Counted from the first letter of the stretch, positions 41,545 to 51,956 are shown. The stretch: DNA of 64,000 nucleotides from Bdellovibrionales bacterium (GCA_005793345.1 SXSU01000112.1:38565-102564); one strand, 5' to 3'. Notes: generated by a model not told the origin, from the sequence alone. Numbers and translations are program-made.

Positions 41545-43809
41545 TTAATTCCTTATTTTTTTCTTACCTTTTTCTCGAATTTGGATTTCAGCATTATAAG
41601 AGGCAGCAACGAGGTTTTCTAAGTTCTGTGAATCTAAGTCCGATACTAAATCAATTGATTTTAATAAAAACTGATCTTTTGAATTAAATGTTAGTAAAGA
41701 TGAAATTTTGATTGCGTTGTTAACATTAAAGTCCGTTGCTTTTTCAATTAATTTTAAACTTAATCGTAAGCTTGAATCATAGCTAGATTCCATGGCCGCA
41801 TAAATTTCAGCAGAGGTCAGTTTAGCAAATTTTTCATATGATTTATCTAACCACTGATCTTTAGCATTAAAAGTTAAAAGTTCAACAATTTTTAGAGCAT
41901 TAGCAGGTGATAAATCAGATAATTTATTTAGACCAATTATAGTAAACTCATATCGACTATCATAACTAGCTTCCATATATTTTATAAGCTCAGAGGTGTT
42001 TATAAGTTGAACTTTGTCATTAAGAATTGTTTTTAAAAAGATATCTTTAGAATTATAAGTGAGCTCTTCTGCGATTTTTAATCCATTTTTTAAGTTAAAA
42101 TCGCTAACTTTATTAAGACCTATTGATGCAAATTGAGATTTTGAATCATAACTTGTTTTTAAATAAAGTACTAGTTCATCTGTGGTAAGATTTTGTATTT
42201 TGTTAATGAGTACTACTTTTAGCCAATTATCCTTTGCGTTGTATGTGAGTTCTTCAGCTATTGAAAGAGAATTTTTGAAATTTAAATCGGTTAATTTATC
42301 TACTAAACTCATAGCAATTTGAGATGCAGAATCATAACTTAATTTAATAAATTTTAGAGCGTCAGGAGTAGATATTGAAGATATTTTTTTATCAAGAAAT
42401 AATTTAATCCAATTATCTTTAGAGTTGTAACTGAGTTCTGATGCAATCTTTAAAGCAGAAGTAATATTTAGATCTACAATTTTAACAAAAGCAGAAGTTG
42501 CAATGGCTGACTTAGAATCATATGCTAAACTTATATAGTTCAGGACATCTGCTGATGTAAGTGAAGGCAATTTCTCAACACATTTTAACATCCAAGTGTC
42601 TTTGCTATTATAGGTTAACACTTGAGTGACTTCTAAAGATTTACTTGGAGTTAAATCAATTAGTTTTTCAAAAGCCTTCAAGGCAATTTCATTTTGATGA
42701 TCCTCAGCTTGTTTTAATAATTCAATTAACTCATTTATTGATAATTGATTATAAAATTTTAAAACATTTAGAAAAAAAGTACCTATTTGATTTTTAGGTA
42801 ATTTTTGTGACATCTGCAAAACAGTAGTGTGAGAGTAGGGTGAAGTTTTACCATAAGCAAGGGCTCCAATTTTGCCAAATTCAGAATAAGTAAGTAAGGT
42901 AATTTTAATGGCATCTTCTAGAGTTAACTTTTCAAAAGTTGGGACTGTTAAAAATAAAAATCTATCTTTACTTGTATAGTTAAGTGATTTTGCAAGATCT
43001 ATCACTGCATTTAAATCTTTATTTGTGTATTCCTTAAAAATCTCAAATGCAATAGACGCTGCAGTTTCGCTTGCTAACTTACTATCTGCTAAATACATTA
43101 ATTCATATTTTTTATCTTTTGTGATATTTGGAAATTTTTTAAGGACGATGTAAAAGATCAAATCAGTACTATACTGAGGATAAATTTTTTGTATTAAAAT
43201 TATGGCTTGATCTAATGAATAATTATTTAACTTATCGAGGCCTTCAATTAAAAAATTAACAGTATATCGACCAAAGAAAGAAGCAAGCTTGATATCACGG
43301 TCAAGGTAAGCTTTTCTCAACCGTTCATCTTGAGTTTTACCATTTATAATAGTTTCAAACTCTTTTTGGCTTTCAATAAAGTATGAAACGGGATAATAAA
43401 TAGCATCAAGTAATAAATTTAAATGATCAAAGTCTATAGTTTTAACGGATACGATTAAATTATAAAGATCATCATGATAGTTTTTTGTTGGAGATGCAAT
43501 CTGTCGCAATTTAAACAACACAGATTCTATGTTTGGATCTTTTACTATTTCGAAAGGGTTACTGAACTGACTTGTGAGAGGGACATAAGTAGGTAAAGGC
43601 TGAATTGTAATTGGTTCAAGTATAATAATCGGCGGTGTCACGGGATCTGAATCGCTACCATCAATTGATTTTGACGGATCTTTTTTCCCTTCATCACCGA
43701 CTGGGTTTTGATTATTACTTTTGGGTGAAGGCGAGGAGTTGTTACCAGAGTTACATGAAATTAAATTTATAAAAAGTAAAAATGCTAAAAGAATAGTGAA
43801 AAGTTTCAT
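41545..43809 (-). CDS. Lipoprotein built of seven 61-62-residue helical repeats
   Basis: This 754-residue protein has a signal peptide ending in the lipobox INLISC, then a Ser/Pro/Asn-rich linker. From about residue 270 to the end it consists of tandem repeats of 61-62 residues with the pattern L(T/S)YN(S/A)KDxW ... SYDS ... D(L/F)N ... ALKIAEEL. Five are well conserved, one is partial at the end, and a weak first one carries LNYTSKDRFL. Each is predicted to form a pair of helix hairpins. The SYDS and F/YNSKD patterns recall DUF4476-type repeats, but I am not sure. It is probably anchored in the outer membrane and may act as a scaffold. Confidence 0.65.
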   Translation of the reverse strand: MKLFTILLAFLLFINLISCNSGNNSSPSPKSNNQNPVGDEGKKDPSKSIDGSDSDPVTPPIIILEPITIQPLPTYVPLTSQFSNPFEIVKDPNIESVLFKLRQIASPTKNYHDDLYNLIVSVKTIDFDHLNLLLDAIYYPVSYFIESQKEFETIINGKTQDERLRKAYLDRDIKLASFFGRYTVNFLIEGLDKLNNYSLDQAIILIQKIYPQYSTDLIFYIVLKKFPNITKDKKYELMYLADSKLASETAASIAFEIFKEYTNKDLNAVIDLAKSLNYTSKDRFLFLTVPTFEKLTLEDAIKITLLTYSEFGKIGALAYGKTSPYSHTTVLQMSQKLPKNQIGTFFLNVLKFYNQLSINELIELLKQAEDHQNEIALKAFEKLIDLTPSKSLEVTQVLTYNSKDTWMLKCVEKLPSLTSADVLNYISLAYDSKSAIATSAFVKIVDLNITSALKIASELSYNSKDNWIKLFLDKKISSISTPDALKFIKLSYDSASQIAMSLVDKLTDLNFKNSLSIAEELTYNAKDNWLKVVLINKIQNLTTDELVLYLKTSYDSKSQFASIGLNKVSDFNLKNGLKIAEELTYNSKDIFLKTILNDKVQLINTSELIKYMEASYDSRYEFTIIGLNKLSDLSPANALKIVELLTFNAKDQWLDKSYEKFAKLTSAEIYAAMESSYDSSLRLSLKLIEKATDFNVNNAIKISSLLTFNSKDQFLLKSIDLVSDLDSQNLENLVAASYNAEIQIREKGKKKIRN

Positions 43810-44108
43810 AATTTTTAATCATCCGAATTGTTAAATTTACTCATTGAGACTAGTGGAGATATGTACTTTATTTAATCGAAAGTCAAAATTAATGATGAAA
43901 GAGAATAAATTAGTGTTTCAGATTTGGAGCAGAGTTGCTGATCTTTGTATTAATGAATATTTCAAATCGATTATATTAGTTTAAATTAAAATGGCAGTAA
44001 AAAATAGGATTATTACTTTTTAAAATATTTATTCCAAATTGCATCATTTGAATTAATAATTTATCTTAATTTATAATGAGTTAGTAATTTTAAGCTTGAG
44101 GTCTTTAT
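43810..44108. other. Divergent intergenic region
   Basis: This region lies between the divergently transcribed repeat lipoprotein and tesA-like genes. It is AT-rich with no obvious hairpin or gene; promoters for both genes must lie here but I cannot pick good boxes. Confidence 0.3.
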
Positions 44109-44777
44109 ATGTATAAATATAATTATCAAATTAGGACTTATTTTATTATGAAGAATGTTTTTTCAAAATTCACTATTTTATTACTTTTCTCCATATCAAT
44201 CTCTATTTTTATTTCAGCTACAGCATTGGGCGAGAAAAAATTAATTGTCCTTGGTGATTCACTGACAGAAGGTTATGGAGTTGCCAAAGATGCTGCTTAT
44301 CCAAAAATTTTAGAACAGTTGCTTCATGCCGGAGGAAAAAAAGAATGGACAGTCATAAATGCTGGAGTCAGTGGTTCCACCACAGCTTCTGCAGTTTCTC
44401 GAATGAAATGGCTTTTCAAAAATAAACCTGATGCGGTTCTTTTAGTTTTAGGTGCTAACGATGGACTTCGAGGTTTAAAAGTTAATGAGAGCACAAAAAA
44501 TTTGACCAATGCGATTGAATACGCTTCATCGCAAAAAGTTATCGTTATATTGGGAGGACTTTATATGCCGCCCAATTATGGCAAAGATTATACCGATCAA
44601 TTTAAAAAAATGTATGTCCAACTCGCAAAAAAATATAAAATGACTTTCATACCCTTTATTTTAGATAAAGTAGCTGGGGATCCAAAGTTAAATCTTGCTG
44701 ATGGAATACATCCTAATGAACAGGGTCACAAAATTATTGCAGAAAGTATTTATCAAGTTCTAAAGGGGGTTTTGTGA
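44109..44777 (+). CDS. tesA: Exported GDSL-family esterase (TesA-like)
   Basis: This 222-residue protein starts with a long signal peptide (to about residue 42). It is an SGNH hydrolase: Ser in GDSLTEGYGV, Gly in NAGVSGST, Asn in GANDGLRGL, and Asp/His in DGIHPNEQGH. It resembles TesA (acyl-CoA thioesterase I / lysophospholipase L1). GAGGTC lies 8 bases before the ATG at 44109; an internal ATG at 44148 is weaker. Its stop overlaps the next gene's GTG (GTGA), giving the tesA-ybbA-ybbP order known from other Gram-negatives. Confidence 0.88.
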   Translation: MYKYNYQIRTYFIMKNVFSKFTILLLFSISISIFISATALGEKKLIVLGDSLTEGYGVAKDAAYPKILEQLLHAGGKKEWTVINAGVSGSTTASAVSRMKWLFKNKPDAVLLVLGANDGLRGLKVNESTKNLTNAIEYASSQKVIVILGGLYMPPNYGKDYTDQFKKMYVQLAKKYKMTFIPFILDKVAGDPKLNLADGIHPNEQGHKIIAESIYQVLKGVL

Positions 44778-45439
44778 GTTTAGTATTAAATGAAGTTTAT
44801 AAAAGTTTTCGTCAGGGTGATACTGAAATTCAAATTTTAAAAGGGATAAATACAAAAATTGAAACTGGTGAAGTGGTTTCAATAGTTGGTCAATCAGGAA
44901 GTGGGAAATCGACGCTGTTATCATTATTATCTGGATTAGAGAGACCAAATAGTGGTCAAATTTCTCTTGACGGTGTTGAACTTAATAATCTCACTGAACG
45001 CGAACTCACAAGCTTTCGTGCCAAAAATATTGCAATTGTTTTTCAACAATATCATTTAATGAATCATCTTAATGCAATTGAAAATGTAATGCTGGCCATG
45101 GAAGTTTTAAAAATGAATCAAGCACAATCACGTGCAGAGAGTTTTTTAAATGAGTTGGGCTTAGAACATCGATTAACTCAACTTGCTTCTCGATTAAGTG
45201 GAGGAGAAAGTCAAAGAGTTGCAATTGCAAGAGCACTTGTCGTGCAACCTAAATTATTATTAGCTGATGAACCCAGTGGAAATTTAGATGCAAGAACTGG
45301 TGAAAAAGTAATGGACATTTTTTTTGAAGTAGTACGAAAATATAAAATTACGACAATCTTAGTAACTCATAATGAGTTATTAGCTAAAAGATGTGATCGA
45401 GCCTTACTACTTGAAGACGGTAAGCTGAGGTTAGTCTAA
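44774..45439 (+). CDS. ybbA: ABC transporter ATP-binding protein (YbbA/LolD-like)
   Basis: This 221-residue ATPase has Walker A GQSGSGKST, Q-loop FQQYHL, signature LSGGESQR, Walker B LLLADEP and the switch His in LVTHNE. It belongs to the LolD/MacB group. The GTG start overlaps the tesA stop, with AAGGGGG upstream. Its TAA overlaps the next ATG (TAATG), so it is coupled to the permease gene. Confidence 0.9.
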   Translation: MSLVLNEVYKSFRQGDTEIQILKGINTKIETGEVVSIVGQSGSGKSTLLSLLSGLERPNSGQISLDGVELNNLTERELTSFRAKNIAIVFQQYHLMNHLNAIENVMLAMEVLKMNQAQSRAESFLNELGLEHRLTQLASRLSGGESQRVAIARALVVQPKLLLADEPSGNLDARTGEKVMDIFFEVVRKYKITTILVTHNELLAKRCDRALLLEDGKLRLV

Positions 45440-47982
45440 TGATTTTTAGACTGGCCCTTAGAGAGTTAATTCGCAGTTGGAAATTTAGTTTATTTTTTAT
45501 TTTCAATTTGAGTTTAGGTTTAACTGGTTTTGTTGCTTTGGAATCTTTCGAGTCAGCTCTGAATAAGCAACTTGCGCTCAACGCAAAATCTATTTTGTCA
45601 GCAGATCTTTCAGTTTCAGCTCGAAGAGAATTAACTGCTGATGAATTGCTGAAAGTAAATTCTGTATTACCAAATAATTCATTAGAGTCCAAGGTCTATG
45701 AATTCTTTGCAATGCTTAATTCTGAAAAGGGTTCAAGGCTGGTTTTAATTAAAGCCATAGATCAAAACTATCCACTTTATGGAAATTTAGAACTGCAATC
45801 GGGAGTGATGGTAACACATAAATCTGTAAAACAAATTTTAAATGAAAACAGAGTTTGGATTTATCCTGAATTGCAATCACAACTTAATCTTATTAAAGGT
45901 GATAAAGTTAAACTTGGAAGTTTAGAGTTTGAAGTTTCTGACTTTATTAAAAAAGATAATACCCAAACTTTTAGGGCTGCAACTTTGGCACCCAGGGTAT
46001 TTATAGATAAAAACTTACTTTCGAAATCAGGTTTACTACAATATGGAAGTACTTTTTCGCTCGCTCACTTATATAAGTTGCCTGATAATTTTAAAAGTGA
46101 GGATTTGAAATTACAACTATTTAAAGCTTTACCTGATCCTCAAATTAATATCGAAACTGCCGAAAATGCAGGTGAAGATTCAGGAAAACAACTAAAGTAT
46201 TTATCTGATTACTTAGGCTTAGTAGCAATAATTGCACTATTTATGTCCGGATTAGGGACTGCGTACCTTTATCGACTTTTTATTTTTTCTCGTCTAAAAG
46301 AAATTGCAATTTTAAGAACTTTAGGACTGCAAAGTTTGCAGGCAATTAGTGTCTATATATTGCAGGCATTTTTTTTAGGACTCTGTGCAGTTATTCCGAC
46401 CCTATTTTTAAGTTTTTTTATTCTTCCTTTTTTAAGCCAATTGCTTTCTAATTTTATACCTTTTGAAGTCAATCCCCAAGTCTCAATGGAATCATTTTTT
46501 GTCTGCGTATTGATGGCAACCTTTGGAAGTTTTTTTATAAGTTTACCATTTTTAATAAAAATATTTGATCTTAATGCCGCAAAACTATTTAATGAAGAAA
46601 AATTTGAATCTGATCATGGTAAGACAAGAAGATGGACTTATTTACCAGCAATTTTATTGTTTTATTTATTGTCTGTAAGTCAAGCCCACTCATGGACAAT
46701 TGGATCCATTTTTAGTGTTTCGATGGTAATAGTAGTTTTATTATTAGTATTTATAGGTTTTTTATTTATTAAAATTGCAGGACATTTTACTAACTTATTT
46801 TCTAGTTGGTATTTTAAATTTAGTTTTATAAGTCTTGCAAGACGTGCAGGATCAAGTCTTTCGATTTTTGTAGCGTTGGGTCTTGGAGCCCTTTTAATAA
46901 ATATATTACCTCAGCTTAAAAATTCATTACAAACTCAGTTTAAGTTTGAAGGAGCGAGTAAAGTTCCGTCTTTATTTATGTTTGATATTCAAGATGAACA
47001 ATTATTAAAAATAGAAAAAACTTTAGCTACCCACCAGATTATTCCTTTAGGAGTATCTCCATTAATTCGAGCTCGGATAACAAAAGTTAATGGTGATGAA
47101 TACGAAAGAAAATTAGATGATTCCAATTTTAAAACACGTGAAGCAGAAAATGAGGCGAGATTTCGTAATAGGGGTGTTAATTTATCTTATCGCAAAGTAC
47201 TATCTGACTCAGAAAATATTATTGAAGGTAGACCATTTTCAGGGACTTTTGACTCTACTTCAAATCGAAGAGCTGAGCTATCAATTGAAACACGCTTTGC
47301 AGATAGAATGGGGTTTAAGCTTGGGGATATTATTACATTTGATGTTCAAGGTTTAGAAGTAATAGGTGAAATAGTTAATATTCGGAAAGTAAAGTGGATT
47401 AGTTTTCAACCTAACTTTTTTATACTTTTTCAAGATGGAGTTTTAAATGATGCGCCTAAAACATATATTGCGGCTTTACCTTTTCTGACTGAATCTAATA
47501 AAATACAAATACAAAACGAGATTTCAAATCAGTTTTCAAATGTGTCGATTGTTGATGTTGCTCGTACAGTGGATCAGATTTTAACTACCGCAGAAAAAAT
47601 GAGCTGGTCCTTAGAATTGATGGCTGCATTGGCTTTATTAACGGGATATATTGTTTTATTTTCTATTGTGCAAAATCAAATTTCGCTGCGACGTTGGGAG
47701 CTTAATATGTTAAAAATATTAGGAGCCTCATGGAGTGAAGTCACTCGATTTATTTTAATTGAGTTTGCATTTCTATCTTTTCTAGCGAGTATTGTTGGAG
47801 CAAGCTTAAGTGTACTTGTTAGTTATTCATTAAATAAATATATTTTTGATGGAGATTTTAGTTTTATACTGACTCAACCTTTGTCTTCAGTAATAATGAT
47901 TACTTGTATGAGTTTAATAATATCTTTTATAGCAAGCTACAGAATTGTCAGTGAAAGTTCATTGTTAATTTTGCGAGAATAG
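45439..47982 (+). CDS. ybbP: ABC transporter permease (YbbP-like, FtsX/MacB fold)
   Basis: This 847-residue protein has an N-terminal membrane helix, a periplasmic domain, three helices at about 255-380, several more helices around 395-480, a second periplasmic domain and three final helices. The membrane blocks with FSRLKEIAILRTLGLQ and QISLRRWELNMLKILGAS are FtsX-type permease repeats, and the size matches YbbP. With YbbA it forms an ABC complex likely to act on envelope lipids or lipoproteins. It is followed 10 bp later by an Hsp70-like gene. Confidence 0.88.
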   Translation: MIFRLALRELIRSWKFSLFFIFNLSLGLTGFVALESFESALNKQLALNAKSILSADLSVSARRELTADELLKVNSVLPNNSLESKVYEFFAMLNSEKGSRLVLIKAIDQNYPLYGNLELQSGVMVTHKSVKQILNENRVWIYPELQSQLNLIKGDKVKLGSLEFEVSDFIKKDNTQTFRAATLAPRVFIDKNLLSKSGLLQYGSTFSLAHLYKLPDNFKSEDLKLQLFKALPDPQINIETAENAGEDSGKQLKYLSDYLGLVAIIALFMSGLGTAYLYRLFIFSRLKEIAILRTLGLQSLQAISVYILQAFFLGLCAVIPTLFLSFFILPFLSQLLSNFIPFEVNPQVSMESFFVCVLMATFGSFFISLPFLIKIFDLNAAKLFNEEKFESDHGKTRRWTYLPAILLFYLLSVSQAHSWTIGSIFSVSMVIVVLLLVFIGFLFIKIAGHFTNLFSSWYFKFSFISLARRAGSSLSIFVALGLGALLINILPQLKNSLQTQFKFEGASKVPSLFMFDIQDEQLLKIEKTLATHQIIPLGVSPLIRARITKVNGDEYERKLDDSNFKTREAENEARFRNRGVNLSYRKVLSDSENIIEGRPFSGTFDSTSNRRAELSIETRFADRMGFKLGDIITFDVQGLEVIGEIVNIRKVKWISFQPNFFILFQDGVLNDAPKTYIAALPFLTESNKIQIQNEISNQFSNVSIVDVARTVDQILTTAEKMSWSLELMAALALLTGYIVLFSIVQNQISLRRWELNMLKILGASWSEVTRFILIEFAFLSFLASIVGASLSVLVSYSLNKYIFDGDFSFILTQPLSSVIMITCMSLIISFIASYRIVSESSLLILRE

Positions 47983-47991
47983 GAAGCATTC

Positions 47992-49293
47992 GTGAATAAT
48001 TTAAATGATATACTACTTGCAATGGATTTTGGTACAAGCAACTCTTTAGTTGGTATGGTATCTCGTGAACAACAAAAAATCACTCTTCCAATCGATCCAT
48101 TTGCAAAAGATAACTCTATTCTGCGAAGCTTAGTCTATTTTTCTGATGAGAACACCTCATTTTATGGTGCTGAAGCCATAAAAGAATATATACAAAATGA
48201 TTTTGAAGGAAGGCTATTTCGCTCTTTTAAATCACACCTACCTAATCCAAATTATCTTGGAACTTTAATTGGTAAAAATCGTCGACTTCCGCTGGAAGAA
48301 CTTGTTGGTATCTTTATCTTGCAAATGAAAAAGAGGGTTGAGACCAATTTGCAAACACAAGTTGATTCTGTAGTTTTAGGTCGCCCAGCCAGGTACTCTA
48401 TGAACCCCATTGAAGATGAGTTGGCTGTTTTTCGAATGAGAAAGGCTGCTGAGTTTGCAGGGTTTAAAAATATTCATTTTGTTCCAGAACCATTAGCTGC
48501 CGCATTTAATTATAGAAAGTCATTAACAAAGGAGCGAATAGTTTTGATTGGAGATTTTGGGGGTGGAACTTCTGATTTTACTATAATTCGTATTGGCCCT
48601 TTTAATTTTAAAAAATCCGATGTATTAGCAATTGAAGGTTGTCCTCTTGCAGGGGATGCATTGGATTCTCTTTTTATGAGTCAGCATTTTAATAATTATT
48701 TTGGAGCAAATGTTCAATATCAGATTCCAATGAGTAGTAACCTTTTACGAATGCCGCCAGTGATTCTTGATCGTTTAAATAAGCCAGCCCATATTGTTCA
48801 CTTAAAAGAGTCTGCAACCTTTGAATTCTTAAGAGAAATAAAAAAAGTCGCTGTTTCGCAAAAAGATAAAGACACCGTAGAAAGGTTGTTGTGTCTTGTT
48901 GAAGATAACCAAATATTTTCTTTTTTTGAAGAAATCGAAAAAACAAAGAGGACCTTATCTAGTGAGGGGAGTGCAGAGTTTAAGTACTCTTATCCTGGAA
49001 TTGAAATTAAAGAAAACGTATCGCGGAAAAATTTTGAAATGTGGGCTGAAGACTTTAAAGATAAAGTTTTCTCTGCAATGGATCGTGCATTAGTTGATGC
49101 TCAACTTCATCCCGAAGCGATTGATCTTATCTGTCTAACGGGAGGAACAGCCTTTGTTCCAATAATAAATGATGAGTTTGCTAAAAGATTTGGAAAAGAA
49201 AAATTAAATACGACGTCTCATTTTCATTCTGTACAGAGTGGGTTAGTTGAGGCTGCAAGCTTAATTTTACAAGGAGTAGATATAGCAATGTGA
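47992..49293 (+). CDS. Hsp70-family protein (YegD-like)
   Basis: This 433-residue protein has the actin-like ATPase core of Hsp70: DFGTSNSLVG (phosphate 1), GDFGGGTSDFT (phosphate 2) and LTGGTAFVP (adenosine). It lacks a substrate-binding domain, like YegD. The GTG start has AGGAAG 7 bases upstream. It lies 10 bp after the ABC permease, so it is probably co-transcribed. The role is unknown. Confidence 0.88.
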   Translation: MNNLNDILLAMDFGTSNSLVGMVSREQQKITLPIDPFAKDNSILRSLVYFSDENTSFYGAEAIKEYIQNDFEGRLFRSFKSHLPNPNYLGTLIGKNRRLPLEELVGIFILQMKKRVETNLQTQVDSVVLGRPARYSMNPIEDELAVFRMRKAAEFAGFKNIHFVPEPLAAAFNYRKSLTKERIVLIGDFGGGTSDFTIIRIGPFNFKKSDVLAIEGCPLAGDALDSLFMSQHFNNYFGANVQYQIPMSSNLLRMPPVILDRLNKPAHIVHLKESATFEFLREIKKVAVSQKDKDTVERLLCLVEDNQIFSFFEEIEKTKRTLSSEGSAEFKYSYPGIEIKENVSRKNFEMWAEDFKDKVFSAMDRALVDAQLHPEAIDLICLTGGTAFVPIINDEFAKRFGKEKLNTTSHFHSVQSGLVEAASLILQGVDIAM

Positions 49294-49335
49294 TTAAGTA
49301 AAGTTATCATTGGTACTAACTCCATAGTCGCGTTA

Positions 49336-49740
49336 TTAATTTAAAATTCGTTTATTATTTTTAATTGATGGTAAAATACATTGATTTGATTGTATCCAAA
49401 TTTTAAATCTATATTTTGCAATAAAATCATAGATCCAATCTCGAATCGATTGCGGGATTAAATATATAATACTTGAAATAAATTTATAGATTCCTCCAAG
49501 GTCATAAAGCACATTACAAAGTGCAGTTGATTTTATTGATATGTTATTGTCCTTTAAATAAATAAAAGTATTTATATTGGATCTAAAATCTAAAGGAATT
49601 AATTTTTCGGCAGTGGTTCCTTGTATAGGAGCAAAAAATAGAATATTAAATTTATCAATTTTTAAAAAAAATAAAACTACCTTGTTACAAAGTAAACAGT
49701 TACCATCAAAAAACATTATTTTTAATTGGGAAGATTTCAT
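49336..49740 (-). CDS. DCC-family (DUF393) thiol-disulfide oxidoreductase-like protein
   Basis: This 134-residue protein starts with FFDGNCLLCNKVVLFFLK, the DxxCxxC motif of DCC-family (DUF393) proteins, followed by the family's RFKIW-type C-terminal segment. AGGAG lies before the ATG. The biochemical role of the family is unproven. Confidence 0.85.
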   Translation of the reverse strand: MKSSQLKIMFFDGNCLLCNKVVLFFLKIDKFNILFFAPIQGTTAEKLIPLDFRSNINTFIYLKDNNISIKSTALCNVLYDLGGIYKFISSIIYLIPQSIRDWIYDFIAKYRFKIWIQSNQCILPSIKNNKRILN

Positions 49741-49971
49741 ATTAAGGACTCCTGAAAATTACAAATTAATAGATTTGATATGTTAAGGATCGATCAAAAA
49801 ATAGCTTGTCCAAATTACTTTCTGACAGATGCTAATATTACCTTTAGTCAAAGTTTCTAAACAATAAAAAAATAAATTGTTTTTAAAAAAAAAGATTATA
49901 CTTTGTGGTCATCACTCGAGCGGTAATAAAAATTTATTAAATAAAATTGATTTATCAACTTAGGAGACTAT

Positions 49972-50550
49972 ATGAAAACATTGATTATTTTTTCACTCGT
50001 TATTTTATTTGCTCAACTTTCAAGTGCAACTTTAGAAATTGAAATCCAACCTTTATCAATAAAACCAAAATCATATGATGTTTTAGGGATAAAGGTTGGA
50101 TCCCCCTCAAGAAAAGGATTAATAATGACAGGTCGGTCAGCATCTCAAATTTCACGAGCAACAAGGAGTGAATTTAATCCAGTTTCACAAATGCTTGTAA
50201 TTACAGGAAGAGAAATTGATTCTCTAATTATTGATTCTCTAGATGATGCTGCTTATTCACATGATCTTGTTTTAATCAACACTTCATCATTTGCTGAACA
50301 CAGTTTAAAATTAACTTTAGATACAATTTATAGTGGAACACGATTTAGTTTTTTAAAGATTAATCGTACCAATACCATGGGAAAAGATTTAGTCTATGAT
50401 CTTTTGAGTGCTCCAAGTGATTCGGCTTATGTTATTTCAGATACTGTGATAGGGATAATTGATATTCCGTTCTTGGTGGTAGATAGAACTTTAGACTTTG
50501 TATGTCGAATACCAAATTATTTTGGCGTAAGATTTTTTGGATGTAGATGA
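49972..50550 (+). CDS. Exported protein of unknown function
   Basis: This 192-residue protein has a signal peptide ending near LSSATL. The mature part has two Cys near the C-terminus (FVCRIPNYF, FFGCR), which may form a disulfide. TAGGAG lies about 5 bases before the ATG. No family is recognised. A strong hairpin follows the gene (50571-50610). Confidence 0.55.
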   Translation: MKTLIIFSLVILFAQLSSATLEIEIQPLSIKPKSYDVLGIKVGSPSRKGLIMTGRSASQISRATRSEFNPVSQMLVITGREIDSLIIDSLDDAAYSHDLVLINTSSFAEHSLKLTLDTIYSGTRFSFLKINRTNTMGKDLVYDLLSAPSDSAYVISDTVIGIIDIPFLVVDRTLDFVCRIPNYFGVRFFGCR

Positions 50551-50866
50551 ACAACTATTTAATTTTTAATAACACGGTTTCAGTGAAAAAATTTTACTGA
50601 AACTCGTGTTAATCTTAAAAAAGAGAATTAAGACTTTAAAGTTGAAACTTCAAATTCGATTAGATTAGAGATTCAAAAGATTCTTAGTTTGGTACTTGGT
50701 TTACATTTGAAGGAATACTTTCAATCATAGGTACAAACATTACAGGCATAATATTTTTTTGGGTATAACCTGTGGAAGTTTTTGTGTATTCAGTTCGTTA
50801 ATGTGTTGTCAACTTCTTTAAGTGGAAGCTACAATGAGACAATTTTAAAATAACGAGTGGATAAAA
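50551..50866. other. Intergenic region
   Basis: The terminator-like hairpin (50571-50610) lies here. The rest is AT-rich with no gene recognised. CGAGTGG at about 50855 probably serves as the ribosome site of the next gene. Confidence 0.35.
50571..50610. terminator. Hairpin, likely terminator
   Basis: A long stem of AACACGGTTTCAGT with ACTGAAACTCGTGTT (one bulge) around an A/T-rich loop lies 20 bases after the preceding stop codon. The T-run after it is weak. Confidence 0.55.
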
Positions 50867-51076
50867 ATGGAATTCAGCTTGTCAGAAATTATTGCAAGTC
50901 TAGTTTTTTCAATTATTGGTATATGGCTATTTCGCGAAGCTAAAAGGAAAAATAACTTACCATTGATTATTATTTCGATGTTGCTCATGACGTATTCTTT
51001 ATTTATTAATAATATTTTTTTAAATTGGGGTGTGGGATTTTTATTATGTTATCTTGCCTATGAAAAATGGGAATAA
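50867..51076 (+). CDS. Small membrane protein
   Basis: This 69-residue protein has two hydrophobic segments (about residues 4-22 and 31-63) with a basic loop (REAKRKNN). It is probably an inner-membrane protein; no family is recognised. Confidence 0.5.
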   Translation: MEFSLSEIIASLVFSIIGIWLFREAKRKNNLPLIIISMLLMTYSLFINNIFLNWGVGFLLCYLAYEKWE

Positions 51077-51173
51077 ATGTATAGACATTGTCTTAAGTTT
51101 CTTTAAAATGAAGATAGAATATAAAACTTCTTAAGTAATCGAAAATCACCATAAATTAAAAGGGGACAGAATA

Positions 51174-51935
51174 GTGAAAAAAAGTTATTATTTTATAAAT
51201 ATTATGAAAACGCGTATTAGATTTTCAGTGTTAATTACAATATTATTAATAAGTTTAGATTTATTTTCTATGAGTACTGAAGAAATTACGGGTGAAGTTT
51301 TTAAGAAGGATTCTTCACGTAAAGAATTATTATATAAATTTAAAAATATAATTCAAACCGATGATAAAAATTTAACGGTTTCTGATGCTCAGTTTTTAGA
51401 TTTAGATAGTAAAGTTGTTGTAAAAGAAACTTCTCATCGACAAGGTTCTAAATTGGTCAAATATGAAATGGAACACTTACAAACAAATCGTAAAGGTTCG
51501 ATAGTTGTTGATAATGGAAATATTTTATTTAATTTAGAAGAAAATGGTAAAAAGAAAAGTGTCGAGACAGAAAAATTAAAAGATAATTTTGTTGTTGGTC
51601 ATACTTTGCTTCCTTATGTAAGCGAACATTGGAAAGAAATTATGGATGGAAAAACTATAGATATCCAATTTGGTGTTTGGGATCGACAAGAAACAGTTGG
51701 TTTTTCTTTATTCAAAATCGGACAAGAAAAGTTAAATGAACAGGATGTTATACTTTTAAAGTTTAAGCCGACGAGTTTTGTGATATCCGCTCTAGTTGAT
51801 CCTGTAATATTTAAATTTTCAATGGATGGAAAACAATTAGAAGGAATGATTGGCCGTGTGGTACCTAAGAAAAAAGATGGCGAAAAATGGAAAGATCTTG
51901 ATGCTGAAGTAATATATAAATCAATTAAAAAATAA
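51174..51935 (+). CDS. Exported protein, first gene of an envelope operon
   Basis: This 253-residue protein has a hydrophobic N-terminus (about residues 15-32) and a beta-rich, highly charged mature part. The GTG start has GGGGA about 9 bases upstream. I do not recognise the family. The next gene, an AsmA-like protein, begins 21 bases after its stop, so they are probably one operon. Confidence 0.55.
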   Translation: MKKSYYFINIMKTRIRFSVLITILLISLDLFSMSTEEITGEVFKKDSSRKELLYKFKNIIQTDDKNLTVSDAQFLDLDSKVVVKETSHRQGSKLVKYEMEHLQTNRKGSIVVDNGNILFNLEENGKKKSVETEKLKDNFVVGHTLLPYVSEHWKEIMDGKTIDIQFGVWDRQETVGFSLFKIGQEKLNEQDVILLKFKPTSFVISALVDPVIFKFSMDGKQLEGMIGRVVPKKKDGEKWKDLDAEVIYKSIKK

Positions 51936-51956
51936 GAAAAAATTGACAGGTCTAAA

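Noticed and set aside
41545..43809. HEAT or TPR repeats
   Set aside because: The 61-62-residue period and the YNSKD/SYDS pattern do not fit the 34-residue TPR or the roughly 40-residue HEAT consensus.
45384..45692. 102-codon minus-strand frame over the ybbA/ybbP junction
   Set aside because: It is antisense to two well-supported overlapping genes with no independent evidence.
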